Shown here piece by piece: positions 1 through 9,182 of a stretch of 64,000 nt of DNA. The first letter of the stretch is position 1. Every line of letters starts with the position of its first letter. This stretch comes from Robertmurraya siralis (GTDB lineage: Bacteria; Bacillota; Bacilli; Bacillales; Cytobacillaceae). Where the stretch lies: NCBI RefSeq assembly GCF_005502275.1, contig NZ_SWLZ01000002.1, positions 248,001-312,000 of the forward strand. The letters run 5' to 3'. The position numbers and the translations under genes are program-made. The notes below the pieces were generated by a model. The model did not search any database, was not told where the DNA came from, and was given only the letters and a program-made list of their open reading frames with translations.

Positions 1-802
1 CAGTTGTCCATTTATCAACATTGTCGCGTCGTGCATCTGCGTATCCAACAACAATATCCACTTGTTCTGCTGCTAATTTCGCAAATGAGTCACCATATCC
101 ATTCGACTGAACAGCATTGTCTATATCTGTAATGCTCTTGCCGAACTTATCTTGTAACCATAAAGTCGGATAAATATATCCAGCCGATGAAGACGTTGAT
201 TGTACAGACCATCTAGCAGTCTTTAAATCTTCCCAAGTTAACTCTTCACCATTGTTTACCTTTTCTGCAAGCTCTTGTCCTTTTTTAGAAGGACCCGCAA
301 TGATAATACTGCGATAGTAAGTTGCTTGCTTATCTTCCAACCCTTCCGTTGGCTTATTCTCATTCCAATCCTTTGGATTTTCGGAGTCATTTGATAAAGC
401 GGCACGCGTTGCAGTTAAAACCACTTCAGCACCATCATCATATAATACATACGTTCCACCTGGAATTAACCCGACATCCGTGGTACCTGCTGAAAGAGCT
501 TCTCCAACAGCTTCATATGTTGTACCAACATTAATATCTACATTTTTTACATCATAGCCAAGATTGCCCAGCTCTTCTTTTAAAAGCTCTTTGAGTGGTT
601 CAGTCGCTGTTACAATTTCTTCTGGATCACGTGACGGTACGAAACTTACTTTGAGTGTATCAATACTAGTATTTTCTGAAACTGCCTCGGAATCACCATC
701 CGTGTTCCCTTCATTGCTCTCCGTTTCATTGTTTGAACTACAGCCCGCAATGATTGCCATAAGCAAAGCTAGTCCAATTAAAAATCTCAGTTTGTTTCTC
801 AT
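1..802 (-). CDS. PhnD-family phosphate/phosphonate ABC transporter binding lipoprotein (3' end cut off)
   Basis: Extracellular solute-binding lipoprotein of a phosphonate/phosphite-type ABC importer. The start at 802 gives a signal peptide with lipobox (LLMAIIAGCSS, lipid-bearing Cys at about residue 21), followed by an acidic Ser/Asn/Glu-rich linker. The mature part has the PhnD-like pattern: LKVSFVPSRDPEEI at the beginning, then VGTTYEAVGEALSAGTTDVGLIPGGTYV, and ARWSVQSTSSSAGYIYP in the middle. About 267 residues are visible of a usual 300-350, and the C-terminus lies beyond the window edge. The ATPase and permease genes expected in such an operon would lie to the left. An alternative ATG at 806 is in a different frame. 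The family call is firm; the substrate (phosphonate, phosphite or phosphate) cannot be read. Confidence 0.85.
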   Translation of the reverse strand, partial: MRNKLRFLIGLALLMAIIAGCSSNNETESNEGNTDGDSEAVSENTSIDTLKVSFVPSRDPEEIVTATEPLKELLKEELGNLGYDVKNVDINVGTTYEAVGEALSAGTTDVGLIPGGTYVLYDDGAEVVLTATRAALSNDSENPKDWNENKPTEGLEDKQATYYRSIIIAGPSKKGQELAEKVNNGEELTWEDLKTARWSVQSTSSSAGYIYPTLWLQDKFGKSITDIDNAVQSNGYGDSFAKLAAEQVDIVVGYADARRDNVDKWTT

Positions 803-983
803 TCATTTTTCCCCCATCGTTTCACTAATTTTGATTCAAACCACTTGCAAGAAAAAGTATAGCATAAATAATATTAAACTATGTAAAGTATTTGTAAAAG
901 TTGTTATCTTTCGAAGTTTCTTGTCGTTTTTTGTTTTTTGGAGATATAATGAACTAAGAAATAAATGAAAAGGACCGTTTTAA

Positions 984-2567
984 ATGAAAATGAATGAATC
1001 GTGTGAATTGGTTATACTTGAGACAAGCGACATCCACGGTAATATATTCCCGATAAATTATGGCAATCAAAAGAAATCAAACTCAGGCTTTGCAAAAATT
1101 GCCCATCTTGTTAATGAAGAAAAGGAAAAATTCGATTATACGCTGCTCATCGATAATGGAGACGTTATCCAAGGAACTCCATTAACCTATCATTACGCAA
1201 AATTTCTTTCTAATAAAAGAAATCCGCTGATCAGCATCTTAAATCACCTCAAATATGATGCGGCTGTCATTGGCAATCATGAATTTAATTATGGAATGAA
1301 GTTGCTAAAAGAAGCTGTGCAGCAATCTCATTTTCCTTGGCTATCAGCCAGTATCATCGCGGAAGAAAATAATAAACCCGTATTTGGCCCTCCCTATTTT
1401 ATAAAAGAATTCCCCAATGGATTAAGAGTAGCTGTTTTAGGAGTTACTACCCATTACATTCCAAATTGGGAAAATCCGAATCATATTGAAGGCTTACTGT
1501 TTATAGATACATTTGAAAGTTTAAAAAAATGGGTTCGGTTTTTAAAAGAAAACGAAAGATTTGATCTACTTGTTGTTTCCTATCACGGTGGTTTTGAAAG
1601 AGATATAATCAGCGGGGAAGCAACGGAGTCTTTGACAGGAGAAAATCAAGGTTATGAAATTTGCCAAGAAATCGAAGGCATTGATGTTCTCTTAACAGGC
1701 CATCAGCATCGCACGATCGCTACTGAATTAAATGGGGTAACAATCGTACAGCCTGGGTTTAATGGTCAAGCTTTAGGGAAGGTCGTCCTTCAATTTAAGC
1801 ATGATAATGAAAAATGGCAAATCGTCAGCAAGTCTGCTGAATTAATAAAGGTCAGTGAGTCTACCCCTGCTGAAAAAGAGGTGCTAGCATTGGCAGAAGA
1901 GTTTGAACAAGAAACGCAAAGCTGGCTCGATCAACCGATTGGTGAAATTGTGGGCGATATGACGATCTCAGACCCATTTCTTGTGAGAACCGGCGATCAT
2001 CCACTGATTGAATTTATCAACAAAGTACAAATGGATGCGGCTGGTGTCGATATTTCCAATACAGCTCTATTTCATAATGAGTCACCAGGTTTTCCCGAGC
2101 ACGTGACGATGAGAGATATTGTTTCCAACTATATTTATCCAAACACCTTGAAAGTAATTCGTATTTCTGGTCAAGATATTAAGGATGCTTTGGAAAAATG
2201 CGCTTCCTATTTTACTTTAAATGATAAGCAAGAGATTGCTGTTAATCCTTCTTATATTGAACCAAAACCTCAGCATTACAATTACGATATGTGGGAGGGA
2301 ATTGAATACGTTTTAAACATTTCAAAGCCTATTGGCTCACGTGTTCAATCACTTACTCGTAATGGCGAACCGCTTAATCTAAGCGGACAATATGAAGTTG
2401 TCATGAATAACTACCGTGCTGGGGGAGGCGGCGACTTCGAAATGTTTAAAGACAGACCTGTTATAAAAGAAATTCAAACAGATATGACAGAGATACTTGC
2501 CGACTATTTTTTAAAAAGAAAAACCGTTGCAGCTAGCTGCGATCATAATTGGAAAGTAATTTCCTAA
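984..2567 (+). CDS. Bifunctional metallophosphatase/5'-nucleotidase, cytoplasmic form
   Basis: Two-domain nucleotidase that should hydrolyse nucleoside 5'-monophosphates and possibly 2',3'-cyclic nucleotides. The N-terminal calcineurin-like metallophosphoesterase domain (about residues 8-265) carries the metal ligands in order: TSDIHGN, IDNGDVIQG, GNHEFNYG, SYHGG and LLTGHQHR. The C-terminal 5'-nucleotidase domain (about 320-500) ends with GGGGDFEMF, the substrate-stacking loop region. No signal peptide or membrane anchor is seen, unlike secreted YfkN/YhcR-type enzymes, so a cytosolic salvage role is inferred. A weak AAAAGGA lies before the ATG at 984. It is a single-gene unit closed by a hairpin terminator just past the stop. 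Length of 527 residues is normal. Confidence 0.88.
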   Translation: MKMNESCELVILETSDIHGNIFPINYGNQKKSNSGFAKIAHLVNEEKEKFDYTLLIDNGDVIQGTPLTYHYAKFLSNKRNPLISILNHLKYDAAVIGNHEFNYGMKLLKEAVQQSHFPWLSASIIAEENNKPVFGPPYFIKEFPNGLRVAVLGVTTHYIPNWENPNHIEGLLFIDTFESLKKWVRFLKENERFDLLVVSYHGGFERDIISGEATESLTGENQGYEICQEIEGIDVLLTGHQHRTIATELNGVTIVQPGFNGQALGKVVLQFKHDNEKWQIVSKSAELIKVSESTPAEKEVLALAEEFEQETQSWLDQPIGEIVGDMTISDPFLVRTGDHPLIEFINKVQMDAAGVDISNTALFHNESPGFPEHVTMRDIVSNYIYPNTLKVIRISGQDIKDALEKCASYFTLNDKQEIAVNPSYIEPKPQHYNYDMWEGIEYVLNISKPIGSRVQSLTRNGEPLNLSGQYEVVMNNYRAGGGGDFEMFKDRPVIKEIQTDMTEILADYFLKRKTVAASCDHNWKVIS

Positions 2568-2573
2568 AACATA

Positions 2574-2612
2574 ATGGCATTTCGGAGTTGTTTTCCAAAT
2601 GCCTTTTTTATT
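2574..2612 (+). terminator. Rho-independent terminator after the 5'-nucleotidase gene
   Basis: Stem GGCATTT / AAATGCC with a 14-base loop, followed by TTTTTTATT, starting seven bases after the stop codon. Confidence 0.8.
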
Positions 2613-2679
2613 ACGCACCTGACTGAGAGGGCAAAATATTACGTGACTCAATAGGAACAGGATGAAAGGGAGATTCGTA

Positions 2680-3573
2680 ATGAATATTGAAAAGATAAAA
2701 TACTTCATCGATCTAGTTGAGTGCAAAAATTTTACTGAAACCGCAAAGAAGAATTTTGTCTCACAAACAACAATAAGTCAACAAATCGCATCACTTGAAA
2801 AAGAATTCAACACGCAACTAATTGATCGAAAACAGATTCCGATAGAACCGACAGAAGCTGGTTGGTTGTTTTACAGTGAAGCCCTTTCTATTTGGAAGCA
2901 GTTTAATCATATGAAAACGAAGATGGCCTATTATCACAAAGAAAAGAAACATATGCTATCCATTGAATATTCAGCTATCACCGATATGGAAAGTTTATTA
3001 AAGTTCATTCCTTCTTTTAAAGAAAATTACCCCAATATTGAACTGGAATTAAATAAAGTGCTGTTGAAGGATATTTCCGATTTTTTGAAAAAGGGGACCT
3101 TTGACATCGCCATCGCTTTTGACTCCGCTTTTAAAGGGAAGAATGATATACAAACCTATCCAATCTATCAAGGGCAGTATTGTGCCGTTTTAAGTCATCA
3201 ACACCCTCTGTTCCAGTACACATCTATCTCAAAAGAGGAACTCTATCATTACCCACTCGTGATGTTAAGTCCAGCGGCAATTGGTGATTCCTATCATTTA
3301 ATGCTTCAACATGCATTACAGGATGGGTATGAACCCCATATTATACGAACGGTTGATGATGTCGAAACAGAGCTTTTCCATATTATAACCGAAAATTTAA
3401 TTGGCTTCTTTCCAGATAATTATCAACTACCTTATGCCACTGAAGAAGTTCGATTAATCCCAATAGAGGATTCTCACCATACATTTAAAATCGAGATAGG
3501 CTATTTAAAGGATAATCGCAATCCTGCCTTGCAACCATTTCTCCAGCAAATGTATGATTCGTTTTCCCAATAG
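2680..3573 (+). CDS. LysR-family transcriptional regulator
   Basis: DNA-binding regulator with an N-terminal winged helix-turn-helix (residues about 1-60, with FTETAKKNFVSQTTISQQIASLEKEF) and a periplasmic-binding-protein-like effector domain (about 90-290). The start at 2680 is chosen over the in-frame ATG at 2662 because AAAGGGAG (2665-2672) sits seven bases before it and the LysR HTH begins directly there. The gene lies 85 bp upstream of, and points the same way as, an NAD(P)-binding oxidoreductase, which is a likely target. LysR genes usually diverge from their target, so this arrangement is slightly unusual. The effector is unknown. Confidence 0.88.
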   Translation: MNIEKIKYFIDLVECKNFTETAKKNFVSQTTISQQIASLEKEFNTQLIDRKQIPIEPTEAGWLFYSEALSIWKQFNHMKTKMAYYHKEKKHMLSIEYSAITDMESLLKFIPSFKENYPNIELELNKVLLKDISDFLKKGTFDIAIAFDSAFKGKNDIQTYPIYQGQYCAVLSHQHPLFQYTSISKEELYHYPLVMLSPAAIGDSYHLMLQHALQDGYEPHIIRTVDDVETELFHIITENLIGFFPDNYQLPYATEEVRLIPIEDSHHTFKIEIGYLKDNRNPALQPFLQQMYDSFSQ

Positions 3574-3657
3574 GGAATGCGCTTTTTCTATTAGACTTTG
3601 CTCAATATTTCACATACTATATAATTGTAAGGAGATTTAAAAAGGAGTGTGTGGAAG

Positions 3658-4599
3658 ATGGGTAAACTATTATTAACTGGCGTCGATGGAAATCTCGGTA
3701 AGCAGGCCGCAGCCTATTTATTAGACTTAGTAGATAAGGATCAAGTAATCTTTTGTGGTTATGACCCGTCATCATTAAAGCAATATGAAGAGCAAGGTAT
3801 TGATACACATGTAACCAATTTTAATAAACTTGACGGTCTTGCTGAAGCATTTGCCGGAGCTGATAAAATTGCTTTAATCTCTATGCCATTTGTAGGGGTA
3901 AAACGGCAAAAGGCGCATAAGAATGTCGTCGATGCCGCCAAAGCGGCAGGAGTCAAGCAAATTATTTATACATCATTAGTAAACGCGACAGATGACACCA
4001 ATCCAAGTGTTGAAAAAATCGATCATGCCTATACAGAAAACTATATTAAAAGCGTTGGCCTAGATTTCATTTTTCTTCGTAATTCCCAATATGCAGAAGC
4101 AATGATTACAAACTACTTCACCTTCGTCAAGACAGATGGAGTATTGAAAAACAGCCAAGGCGATGGAAAAATGGCCTATATTTCTCGAAAGGACTGCGCT
4201 AAAGCAGTTGCCCATGCCCTCGCAACTAACGATTATCATGAAGCGATTTTAAATATTAATGGTCCAGAATTATTAACCATTACTGAGTTTGTTGCCGTCG
4301 GTAATGAAGTTACTGGCCACAATATCAGTTATCAAGAAATTACTGATGAAGAAAACTATCTTATTTTTGATGCGATGGGCGTGCCGCGAACAACTGACGG
4401 TATCTTTAAAGAAGACTCAGAAGCCCCGTTCTCTTCTGAAGGCATGGTTACTTTCGCACAAGCCATTCGCCTAGGGAAAATGGATCAATTTACCGATGAC
4501 TTTGTAAAGCTTACAGGTCAACAACCAATAACGGTTAAATACATGTTTGAGCACTCTGATGATTTTCAAGTTGGAGAGCGCCATTCAAAAGATAATTAA
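3658..4599 (+). CDS. NmrA/QorB-like NAD(P)-binding oxidoreductase (atypical SDR)
   Basis: Rossmann-fold protein of the atypical short-chain dehydrogenase group (NmrA, quinone oxidoreductase 2/QorB). The dinucleotide-binding loop is near the N-terminus (TGVDGNLGKQAA), followed by strand/loop patterns such as DKIALISMPFVG and AAGVKQIIYTSLVNA, where the catalytic YxxxK is replaced as is usual for this branch. The start at 3658 follows AAAGGAG (3641-3647) by ten bases; a GTG at 3649 is in frame but lies too close. Expected role: NADPH-dependent quinone or aldehyde reduction, or redox sensing. It may be controlled by the LysR protein just upstream. The substrate is unknown. Confidence 0.82.
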   Translation: MGKLLLTGVDGNLGKQAAAYLLDLVDKDQVIFCGYDPSSLKQYEEQGIDTHVTNFNKLDGLAEAFAGADKIALISMPFVGVKRQKAHKNVVDAAKAAGVKQIIYTSLVNATDDTNPSVEKIDHAYTENYIKSVGLDFIFLRNSQYAEAMITNYFTFVKTDGVLKNSQGDGKMAYISRKDCAKAVAHALATNDYHEAILNINGPELLTITEFVAVGNEVTGHNISYQEITDEENYLIFDAMGVPRTTDGIFKEDSEAPFSSEGMVTFAQAIRLGKMDQFTDDFVKLTGQQPITVKYMFEHSDDFQVGERHSKDN

Positions 4600-4602
4600 C
4601 AT

Positions 4603-4642
4603 AATGACTCCCCAAAAGCTTTTACTTTCGGGGAGTCATTTA
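4603..4642. terminator. Hairpin between convergent genes
   Basis: AATGACTCCCC / GGGGAGTCATT form an 11-bp perfect stem between the oxidoreductase (+) and the metallopeptidase (-). Flanking T/A runs are short (ATTTATAAAA), so termination is likely but not textbook. Confidence 0.65.
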
Positions 4643-4695
4643 TAAAACCGATGGATGCTCCTCTGTTCATTCCGAAGCAAAGGTGATCTTAATGA

Positions 4696-5394
4696 TTAAA
4701 CTGTCATCCTCCAACTTGACAAGTGCAACCAATTTTCTTTTTCCTTATAATCAGGCATGATTTTCCCAACAAGTCGCCAAAAGGAGCGGTCATGGTTAAG
4801 GTGAACCATATGACACATCTCGTGGACAACCACATAGTTGATTACCGCTCGCGGCGCCATTGCCAGCCTCCAGTTAAAGGTTAGCCTGCGATTGGAATCG
4901 CACGTTCCCCATGTTTTTTTACTGTCCGTGATTTGAATAGACCGTGGCTTTGTTTGGAAGTTACCTTGATAAACGGCAATACTTTTTTCCACTAAAGCTT
5001 TGCATTGTTGGTAGTAAAATCGTTTTAGAGCTTGCTTAATTTTCTCTGCATCACGCTGCTTCACGTAAATATGTAGTTTCTCTTCCTTAAACTCGACCCG
5101 TTCATTCATATCTTCAAAGATTTGAATCGGATAGGAATTGCCTAGATAAAGAAAACTTTCTCCATACTCATTAGTCTTTTCTTCTTGTCCGCGAAGCCGG
5201 GACTCCATCTCCCTTCTTTTCCCTTGAATCGTGTCCCAATGCTCCTTTATTACCTGACGCACTTTCTCATCAGATGTCCCCTTTGGTGCATGGACTTCCA
5301 CCGCTCCATACCCATCCATTTTGATGGCGATCGATGGACGATTCTTGTATTTAATTTCAATATAAATCGATTCACCTAAGTGCGTATATATCAT
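4696..5394 (-). CDS. YgjP-like (DUF45/M48-like) zinc metallopeptidase
   Basis: Cytoplasmic protein of the YgjP/SprT-like metallopeptidase group. The zinc-binding motif VVHEMCHMVHLNHDRSFW near residue 190 supplies HExxH plus a downstream His, as in the family. Upstream, KTWGTCDSNRRLTFNWRL is the conserved GSC-like strand preceding the zinc helix. The length of 232 residues is usual, and no signal peptide or membrane segment is seen. It follows the DUF1456 gene with a five-base gap, so the two are probably co-transcribed. Substrate unknown. Confidence 0.85.
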   Translation of the reverse strand: MIYTHLGESIYIEIKYKNRPSIAIKMDGYGAVEVHAPKGTSDEKVRQVIKEHWDTIQGKRREMESRLRGQEEKTNEYGESFLYLGNSYPIQIFEDMNERVEFKEEKLHIYVKQRDAEKIKQALKRFYYQQCKALVEKSIAVYQGNFQTKPRSIQITDSKKTWGTCDSNRRLTFNWRLAMAPRAVINYVVVHEMCHMVHLNHDRSFWRLVGKIMPDYKEKENWLHLSSWRMTV

Positions 5395-5399
5395 ATAAT

Positions 5400-5897
5400 T
5401 TATCCCCTATATCGAACAGTCAACCCTCTTAAAAATTTCCTCGCAAAATTATCTCCACATTGCTTATAATTTTTATGTCCTTCTTTTCTCAATAAAGCTC
5501 CAAGTTCTCCTTTCGTCACCCTAATTCCTCCTTCATCGAAAATATCCAGCATCTCCTCGGTCGTTAATGCTAAAGCAATTTTCACTTTCTTTAATAAAAG
5601 ATTATTCATATTCGTATGGTTACGAATCGGGGTCTCTTCCTTTACAGGCTGACCAGGTTTTGGTTCTTGTTTTCCCCTTTTAAAAATAATGAAGCCATTA
5701 AGAAATGAATCCAACATACGGTTATCACATTCAATATGCTCTTCACTTGCTTCTGCAAAATCGTCTGTTCTCGTTAAAATCTTGACGACCTCTGGAACGG
5801 TTACACTCATTCCACCCAGTTTAAAAATTTCTGCCATTTCTTTGTTTTTTAAATCCATCGCAAATCTCAAACGAATTAATATATCGTTATTATCCAT
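5400..5897 (-). CDS. DUF1456 family protein (YehS-like)
   Basis: Duplicated small helical protein. Two copies of one roughly 65-residue unit are visible: residues 2-70 (NNDILIRLRFAMDLKNKEMAEIF...GG) and 95-160 (NNLLLKKVKIALALTTEEMLDIFDEGGIRVTKGELGALLRKEG). This is the DUF1456 pattern. Biochemical function is unknown for the family. The ATG is preceded by AAGGAGG at a good distance. First gene of a probable two-gene unit with the metallopeptidase. Confidence 0.85.
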   Translation of the reverse strand: MDNNDILIRLRFAMDLKNKEMAEIFKLGGMSVTVPEVVKILTRTDDFAEASEEHIECDNRMLDSFLNGFIIFKRGKQEPKPGQPVKEETPIRNHTNMNNLLLKKVKIALALTTEEMLDIFDEGGIRVTKGELGALLRKEGHKNYKQCGDNFARKFLRGLTVRYRG

Positions 5898-6042
5898 TAT
5901 TGAACCTCCTTTTCGGCATCAGTTCCAAAACACTGATTTCCATGTTTGCGTTCTTTGTCGCCCTCATTTATTTCTTGTTAAATATAATACTTTTTAGTGA
6001 TATAATCCATATTTCATTATTCCTTGTAAGCGGCAACAACGT

Positions 6043-6071
6043 AAAAAAGCCTGCTATATGCAAGCTTTTTT
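6043..6071 (-). terminator. Likely terminator for the lacI-hxlA-hxlB transcript
   Basis: AAAAAAGCCTGC / GCAAGCTTTTTT forms a 12-bp stem with one mismatch and a short TATAT loop. It sits about 150 bases past the hxlB stop and could act on either strand. Confidence 0.6.
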
Positions 6072-6216
6072 ATAATTTATTGTTCGTCATCTCAACATCC
6101 TTTTCAAAGATGTTACTATCCTGCATGAGTATCAGTAAAAATATCTAACTCCATAAACTGACGACATACACGTTTTTTATACACAATCGAAAAAGGTACT
6201 ATATTGTAGGTTATTT

Positions 6217-6765
6217 TTATTCAAGATTGCTATGCCTATTAAATGTCTCATCTTCATCAGCTTGAGTTATCTTTGAATATAAGTAGCAAACAACATCCAA
6301 TATAATATGAACACTTTGGTCAAATAGCGAGCCCAGTGGCTGAATTGATTCTACATCATCATTTGTGCGATACTTTGTCACAGCCGGGACGTTCACTACA
6401 AATGATGCATGCAATGCAAGCTCTGAATTGGGAGCAGTTGTAATAGCAACCACTTCACACCCTAAAGAACTTGCTTTTTCCGCGGTCCACACAGCACTTT
6501 TTGTTTTCCCTGAACCAGAAACAGCAACCAGGATATCCTCCGCTTCAATCGATGGTGTTGTTGTTTCTCCAACCACAAAGGCATTTGCTCCTAAGTGCAT
6601 TAATCTCATCGCAAATGATTTAGCCATCAAACCAGATCTTCCTTCGCCTATGACAAAGATCCTTTTACCCTTTGCCAAAAAAGCTGCAAGCTTTTCTAGT
6701 GAATGTTCATCTACATTCGTCATAACACCTTGTATTTCATCTAAAATTAATTGGATCGTTTTCAT
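6217..6765 (-). CDS. hxlB: 6-phospho-3-hexuloisomerase
   Basis: SIS-fold isomerase of about 180 residues that interconverts D-arabino-3-hexulose 6-phosphate and fructose 6-phosphate, the second step of the ribulose monophosphate (RuMP) pathway. The SIS signature FVIGEGRSGLMAKSFAMRLMHLG lies at residues 37-59 and VAVSGSGKTKSAV follows near 80, matching the phosphosugar-binding serine loop. It starts four bases after hxlA, so the two are translated together. In B. subtilis hxlAB is governed by HxlR and formaldehyde; here the pair follows a LacI regulator and shares its operator with a PTS operon, which suggests a sugar-catabolic duty. Confidence 0.88.
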   Translation of the reverse strand: MKTIQLILDEIQGVMTNVDEHSLEKLAAFLAKGKRIFVIGEGRSGLMAKSFAMRLMHLGANAFVVGETTTPSIEAEDILVAVSGSGKTKSAVWTAEKASSLGCEVVAITTAPNSELALHASFVVNVPAVTKYRTNDDVESIQPLGSLFDQSVHIILDVVCYLYSKITQADEDETFNRHSNLE

Positions 6766-6769
6766 TCTG

Positions 6770-7396
6770 TCAAAGCCCCTTTAAGAGTTCTTTAAATCTT
6801 TTGGCAGTTTTTTCTGGTTTAGAGGAATTCGTAATCGCTGATCCAATAATCGCAATTTCCAGTTTTTTATCAACTAGCTGATCTACAGAATCTGTGGTAA
6901 TTCCTCCCGCAACAGCATAGCGAATCGACCAAACGTTATCCAAATGAGAAAATGTATTTCTTTTTCCCGATATTTCTTGTTCATCTTTACTTAAATGATC
7001 ACAGAAAATCACATTTGGATTACTTAATGAAAATAATTGGTTTCTTTTATTTTCCGTGGTATTCAATAAATCCACCATGACTATCTTTTGTTTTTTATTT
7101 GTTATTTGCAAACACTTTTTTATAGTCTCTATAGAGGATACTCCCATAACAGTAGCTATATCTGCACCCGCATCAAAACATAAATTAAATTCGTACTCGG
7201 CATTATCTATTGTCTTAATATCCGCAACAACTCGCTTATGGGGATATGCATTTTTTATTTTCCGAACACTCTCTATACCGTACTCTTTGATTAAAGAAGT
7301 TCCCACTTCAATTAAATCAATATACTCCTCTGTTTCTTTGACTATGGCTAGTGCATCCTCTATCGTTACTCGATCCAGTGCCAATTGAATATCCAT
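6770..7396 (-). CDS. hxlA: 3-hexulose-6-phosphate synthase (OMP-decarboxylase superfamily)
   Basis: TIM-barrel enzyme of the orotidine-5'-phosphate decarboxylase suprafamily. The Mg2+/phosphate-site motif D-x-K-x-x-D is present as ADIKTID (Asp59, Lys61, Asp64), followed by the AGADIATVMGV strand, and the length of 208 residues is typical. The known reaction is formaldehyde plus ribulose 5-phosphate to arabino-3-hexulose 6-phosphate. The related 3-keto-L-gulonate-6-phosphate decarboxylases share the motif, but the adjacent isomerase supports hexulose-phosphate synthase. The start at 7396 follows AGAGGTG; an in-frame upstream start at 7414 overlaps the operator and has no better SD. Transcribed with hxlB, and probably also by read-through from lacI. 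Confidence 0.82.
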   Translation of the reverse strand: MDIQLALDRVTIEDALAIVKETEEYIDLIEVGTSLIKEYGIESVRKIKNAYPHKRVVADIKTIDNAEYEFNLCFDAGADIATVMGVSSIETIKKCLQITNKKQKIVMVDLLNTTENKRNQLFSLSNPNVIFCDHLSKDEQEISGKRNTFSHLDNVWSIRYAVAGGITTDSVDQLVDKKLEIAIIGSAITNSSKPEKTAKRFKELLKGL

Positions 7397-7411
7397 ATTT
7401 ACACCTCTAAC

Positions 7412-7423
7412 CAAACCGATTTA
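7412..7423. promoter_or_regulatory. Predicted LacI-family operator upstream of hxlA
   Basis: The sequence CAAACCGATTTA is, on the minus strand, TAAATCGGTTTG. This differs by one base from the TAAATCGGTTTA repeated twice at the kinase/PTS promoter (13287-13311). It lies between the lacI stop and the hxlA start, so hxlAB appears to belong to the same regulon. Confidence 0.62.
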
Positions 7424-7452
7424 TAACGTCTATAAATTAGACAGCTTTCAAA

Positions 7453-8463
7453 CTATTTTGTTCTAACTATTCTAGAGGAATCTCTAATTAATAATTGACA
7501 ATTATATACAACATCCTGTAACTCTGAATTTTCCTTTTCTATAAGGGATAATAGCATTTGAGCAGCTTTTTCACCCATTTCATATGAAGGCTGAGCAATG
7601 GTTGTAACTGCCGGTGTCACTAAGTGTGCGAACGGAATATTATCAAAAACAGCTAAAGAAAAGTCAATTCCAATCTTTAGCCCGTTTTCCTTTGCGAACT
7701 CAAGAATTTCCAAAAAAACCAAATCGTTTCCAGCGATCAATGCAGTTGGTGGATTTTTCTTTGCGAAAAGCAACTTAAGTTGACTATTAATATCTTTTGT
7801 CTCAGCGCGAATAATAAAATCTTCATTTAATTCCATCTCATTTTCTTTAATCGCTTTTCTATATCCATTAACCCGTTCAATTCTAGTTGATATGGTTAAA
7901 GGTTGAGTCACAATCGAAATTCTTTCATGTCCGTATTCAATAAAGTGCTGAATAATCGCTTCTGTCGCCTCAGAATTATTTACTTTTACAGATGGTATAT
8001 TAACATCATCGACTTTTCGATCCATAAAAACAACAGGATAGCCTGATTCAACTAAATTCTTGTACAAATCAAGATTTTGTTCAGTTGGGAAAATAATTAA
8101 ACCATCTACCTGTTTTGCCTGTAGCATTTCGATATATCTTCTTTCCTTTTTAGGATCATTGTCTGCATTGCATAAAATAGCATGAATATCATGTTCAATA
8201 AAAAAATCCTCTATGGCTCTACTTACTTCAGTTGAAAAATGATGTACAATATTTGCCACAATGATTCCGATCATTGATGTACGCTTTTGTTTTAGACTCC
8301 TTGCTAAATAATTTGGCTTGTATCCAAGCTGTTCGATCGCCTTTGCAATTTTTTCCCGTGTTTCTACACTCATATATTCAAAACGTTTATTCAAAAATTG
8401 AGAAACGGTACTTTTAGATACACCTGCTTTTTTTGCTACATCTGCCATCGTTACTTTTTTCAT
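7453..8463 (-). CDS. LacI-family transcriptional regulator (KdgR/DegA-like)
   Basis: Sugar-responsive repressor of 336 residues. The LacI helix-turn-helix occupies residues 4-25 (MADVAKKAGVSKSTVSQFLN) with hinge helix NYLARSLKQKRT near 52-63, then a periplasmic-binding-protein-like effector domain. Central-CG palindromes matching this family's operators occur at the kinase promoter (two copies) and before hxlA. It lies between the two arms of the regulon it most likely controls. The presence of a KdgK-like kinase suggests a KdgR-like regulator, but the inducer is not identifiable from sequence. Confidence 0.87.
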   Translation of the reverse strand: MKKVTMADVAKKAGVSKSTVSQFLNKRFEYMSVETREKIAKAIEQLGYKPNYLARSLKQKRTSMIGIIVANIVHHFSTEVSRAIEDFFIEHDIHAILCNADNDPKKERRYIEMLQAKQVDGLIIFPTEQNLDLYKNLVESGYPVVFMDRKVDDVNIPSVKVNNSEATEAIIQHFIEYGHERISIVTQPLTISTRIERVNGYRKAIKENEMELNEDFIIRAETKDINSQLKLLFAKKNPPTALIAGNDLVFLEILEFAKENGLKIGIDFSLAVFDNIPFAHLVTPAVTTIAQPSYEMGEKAAQMLLSLIEKENSELQDVVYNCQLLIRDSSRIVRTK

Positions 8464-8618
8464 TAAATTACCCTCTTTTTATAAATGACTACATAAATTG
8501 TATCTATTATGTTAGTTTAATTCCAGTTTTTCGAAAAATATAAAACTGATAACTTTAACATTGTAATCATTAATCCAGAGGGGTCATTCGAAACAGTAAA
8601 GCGATAACGGCTTATTAG

Positions 8619-8646
8619 AAAAAAATACTCCTAAGAGTATTTTTTT
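8619..8646 (-). terminator. Terminator of the kinase-PTS-glycosidase-IIA operon
   Basis: AAAAAAATACTC / GAGTATTTTTTT is a perfect 12-bp stem with a CTAA loop, directly after the IIA stop codon. It separates this operon from lacI-hxlAB. Confidence 0.82.
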
Positions 8647-8647
8647 A

Positions 8648-9142
8648 CTATTTTACTATGACCGTAAACAGCCTTTCTTTTCCATTTTTCAAACCCGATA
8701 TATGTTCTATGCTGTCAATTTTTTCTGTATTGGTTATGACAATAGGTGTTATACAACTAGAGGCTTTCTCTTTAATTAAATCCAATGAAAATTCAATTAG
8801 GGGATCGCCAACCTGTACACGCTCACCCTCATTTACCAAAACCGCAAATCCCTCGCCCTTCATATTAACCGTCTCCAATCCAATATGAATAAGGAGCTCT
8901 AACCCACTATCTGAGCGAATTCCTATTGCATGTTTGGTTGGAAACACATGAATGATTACTCCATCAACCGGAGATGATACGCGACCTTCACTCGGTTCAA
9001 TGGCCACCCCTTCCCCAAGCATCTTTTTTGAAAAAGTTGGGTCCGGTACTTCCTCAAGCTTTAACAAAGTGCCTGATAATGGTCGATAAATAATTTCCTC
9101 TATTATTTTCACTTTTCTCATACCAAACATTTGTTTAAACAT
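8648..9142 (-). CDS. PTS glucose-family EIIA protein
   Basis: Soluble phosphocarrier of the phosphoenolpyruvate sugar phosphotransferase system. It has the EIIA-Glc fold pattern SPVDGVIIHVFPTKHAIGIRS and LLIHIGLETVNMKGEGF; His86 is the phosphorylated residue and His71 the supporting one. At 164 residues it is a stand-alone domain. It is the last gene of the operon and supplies the IIA domain that the IIBC protein upstream lacks. It should receive phosphate from HPr and pass it to Cys26 of that IIB domain. Confidence 0.9.
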   Translation of the reverse strand: MFKQMFGMRKVKIIEEIIYRPLSGTLLKLEEVPDPTFSKKMLGEGVAIEPSEGRVSSPVDGVIIHVFPTKHAIGIRSDSGLELLIHIGLETVNMKGEGFAVLVNEGERVQVGDPLIEFSLDLIKEKASSCITPIVITNTEKIDSIEHISGLKNGKERLFTVIVK

Positions 9143-9182
9143 GTAAATCCTCTTTTCTTCCGTTCTACTCTCTTTATCAAGT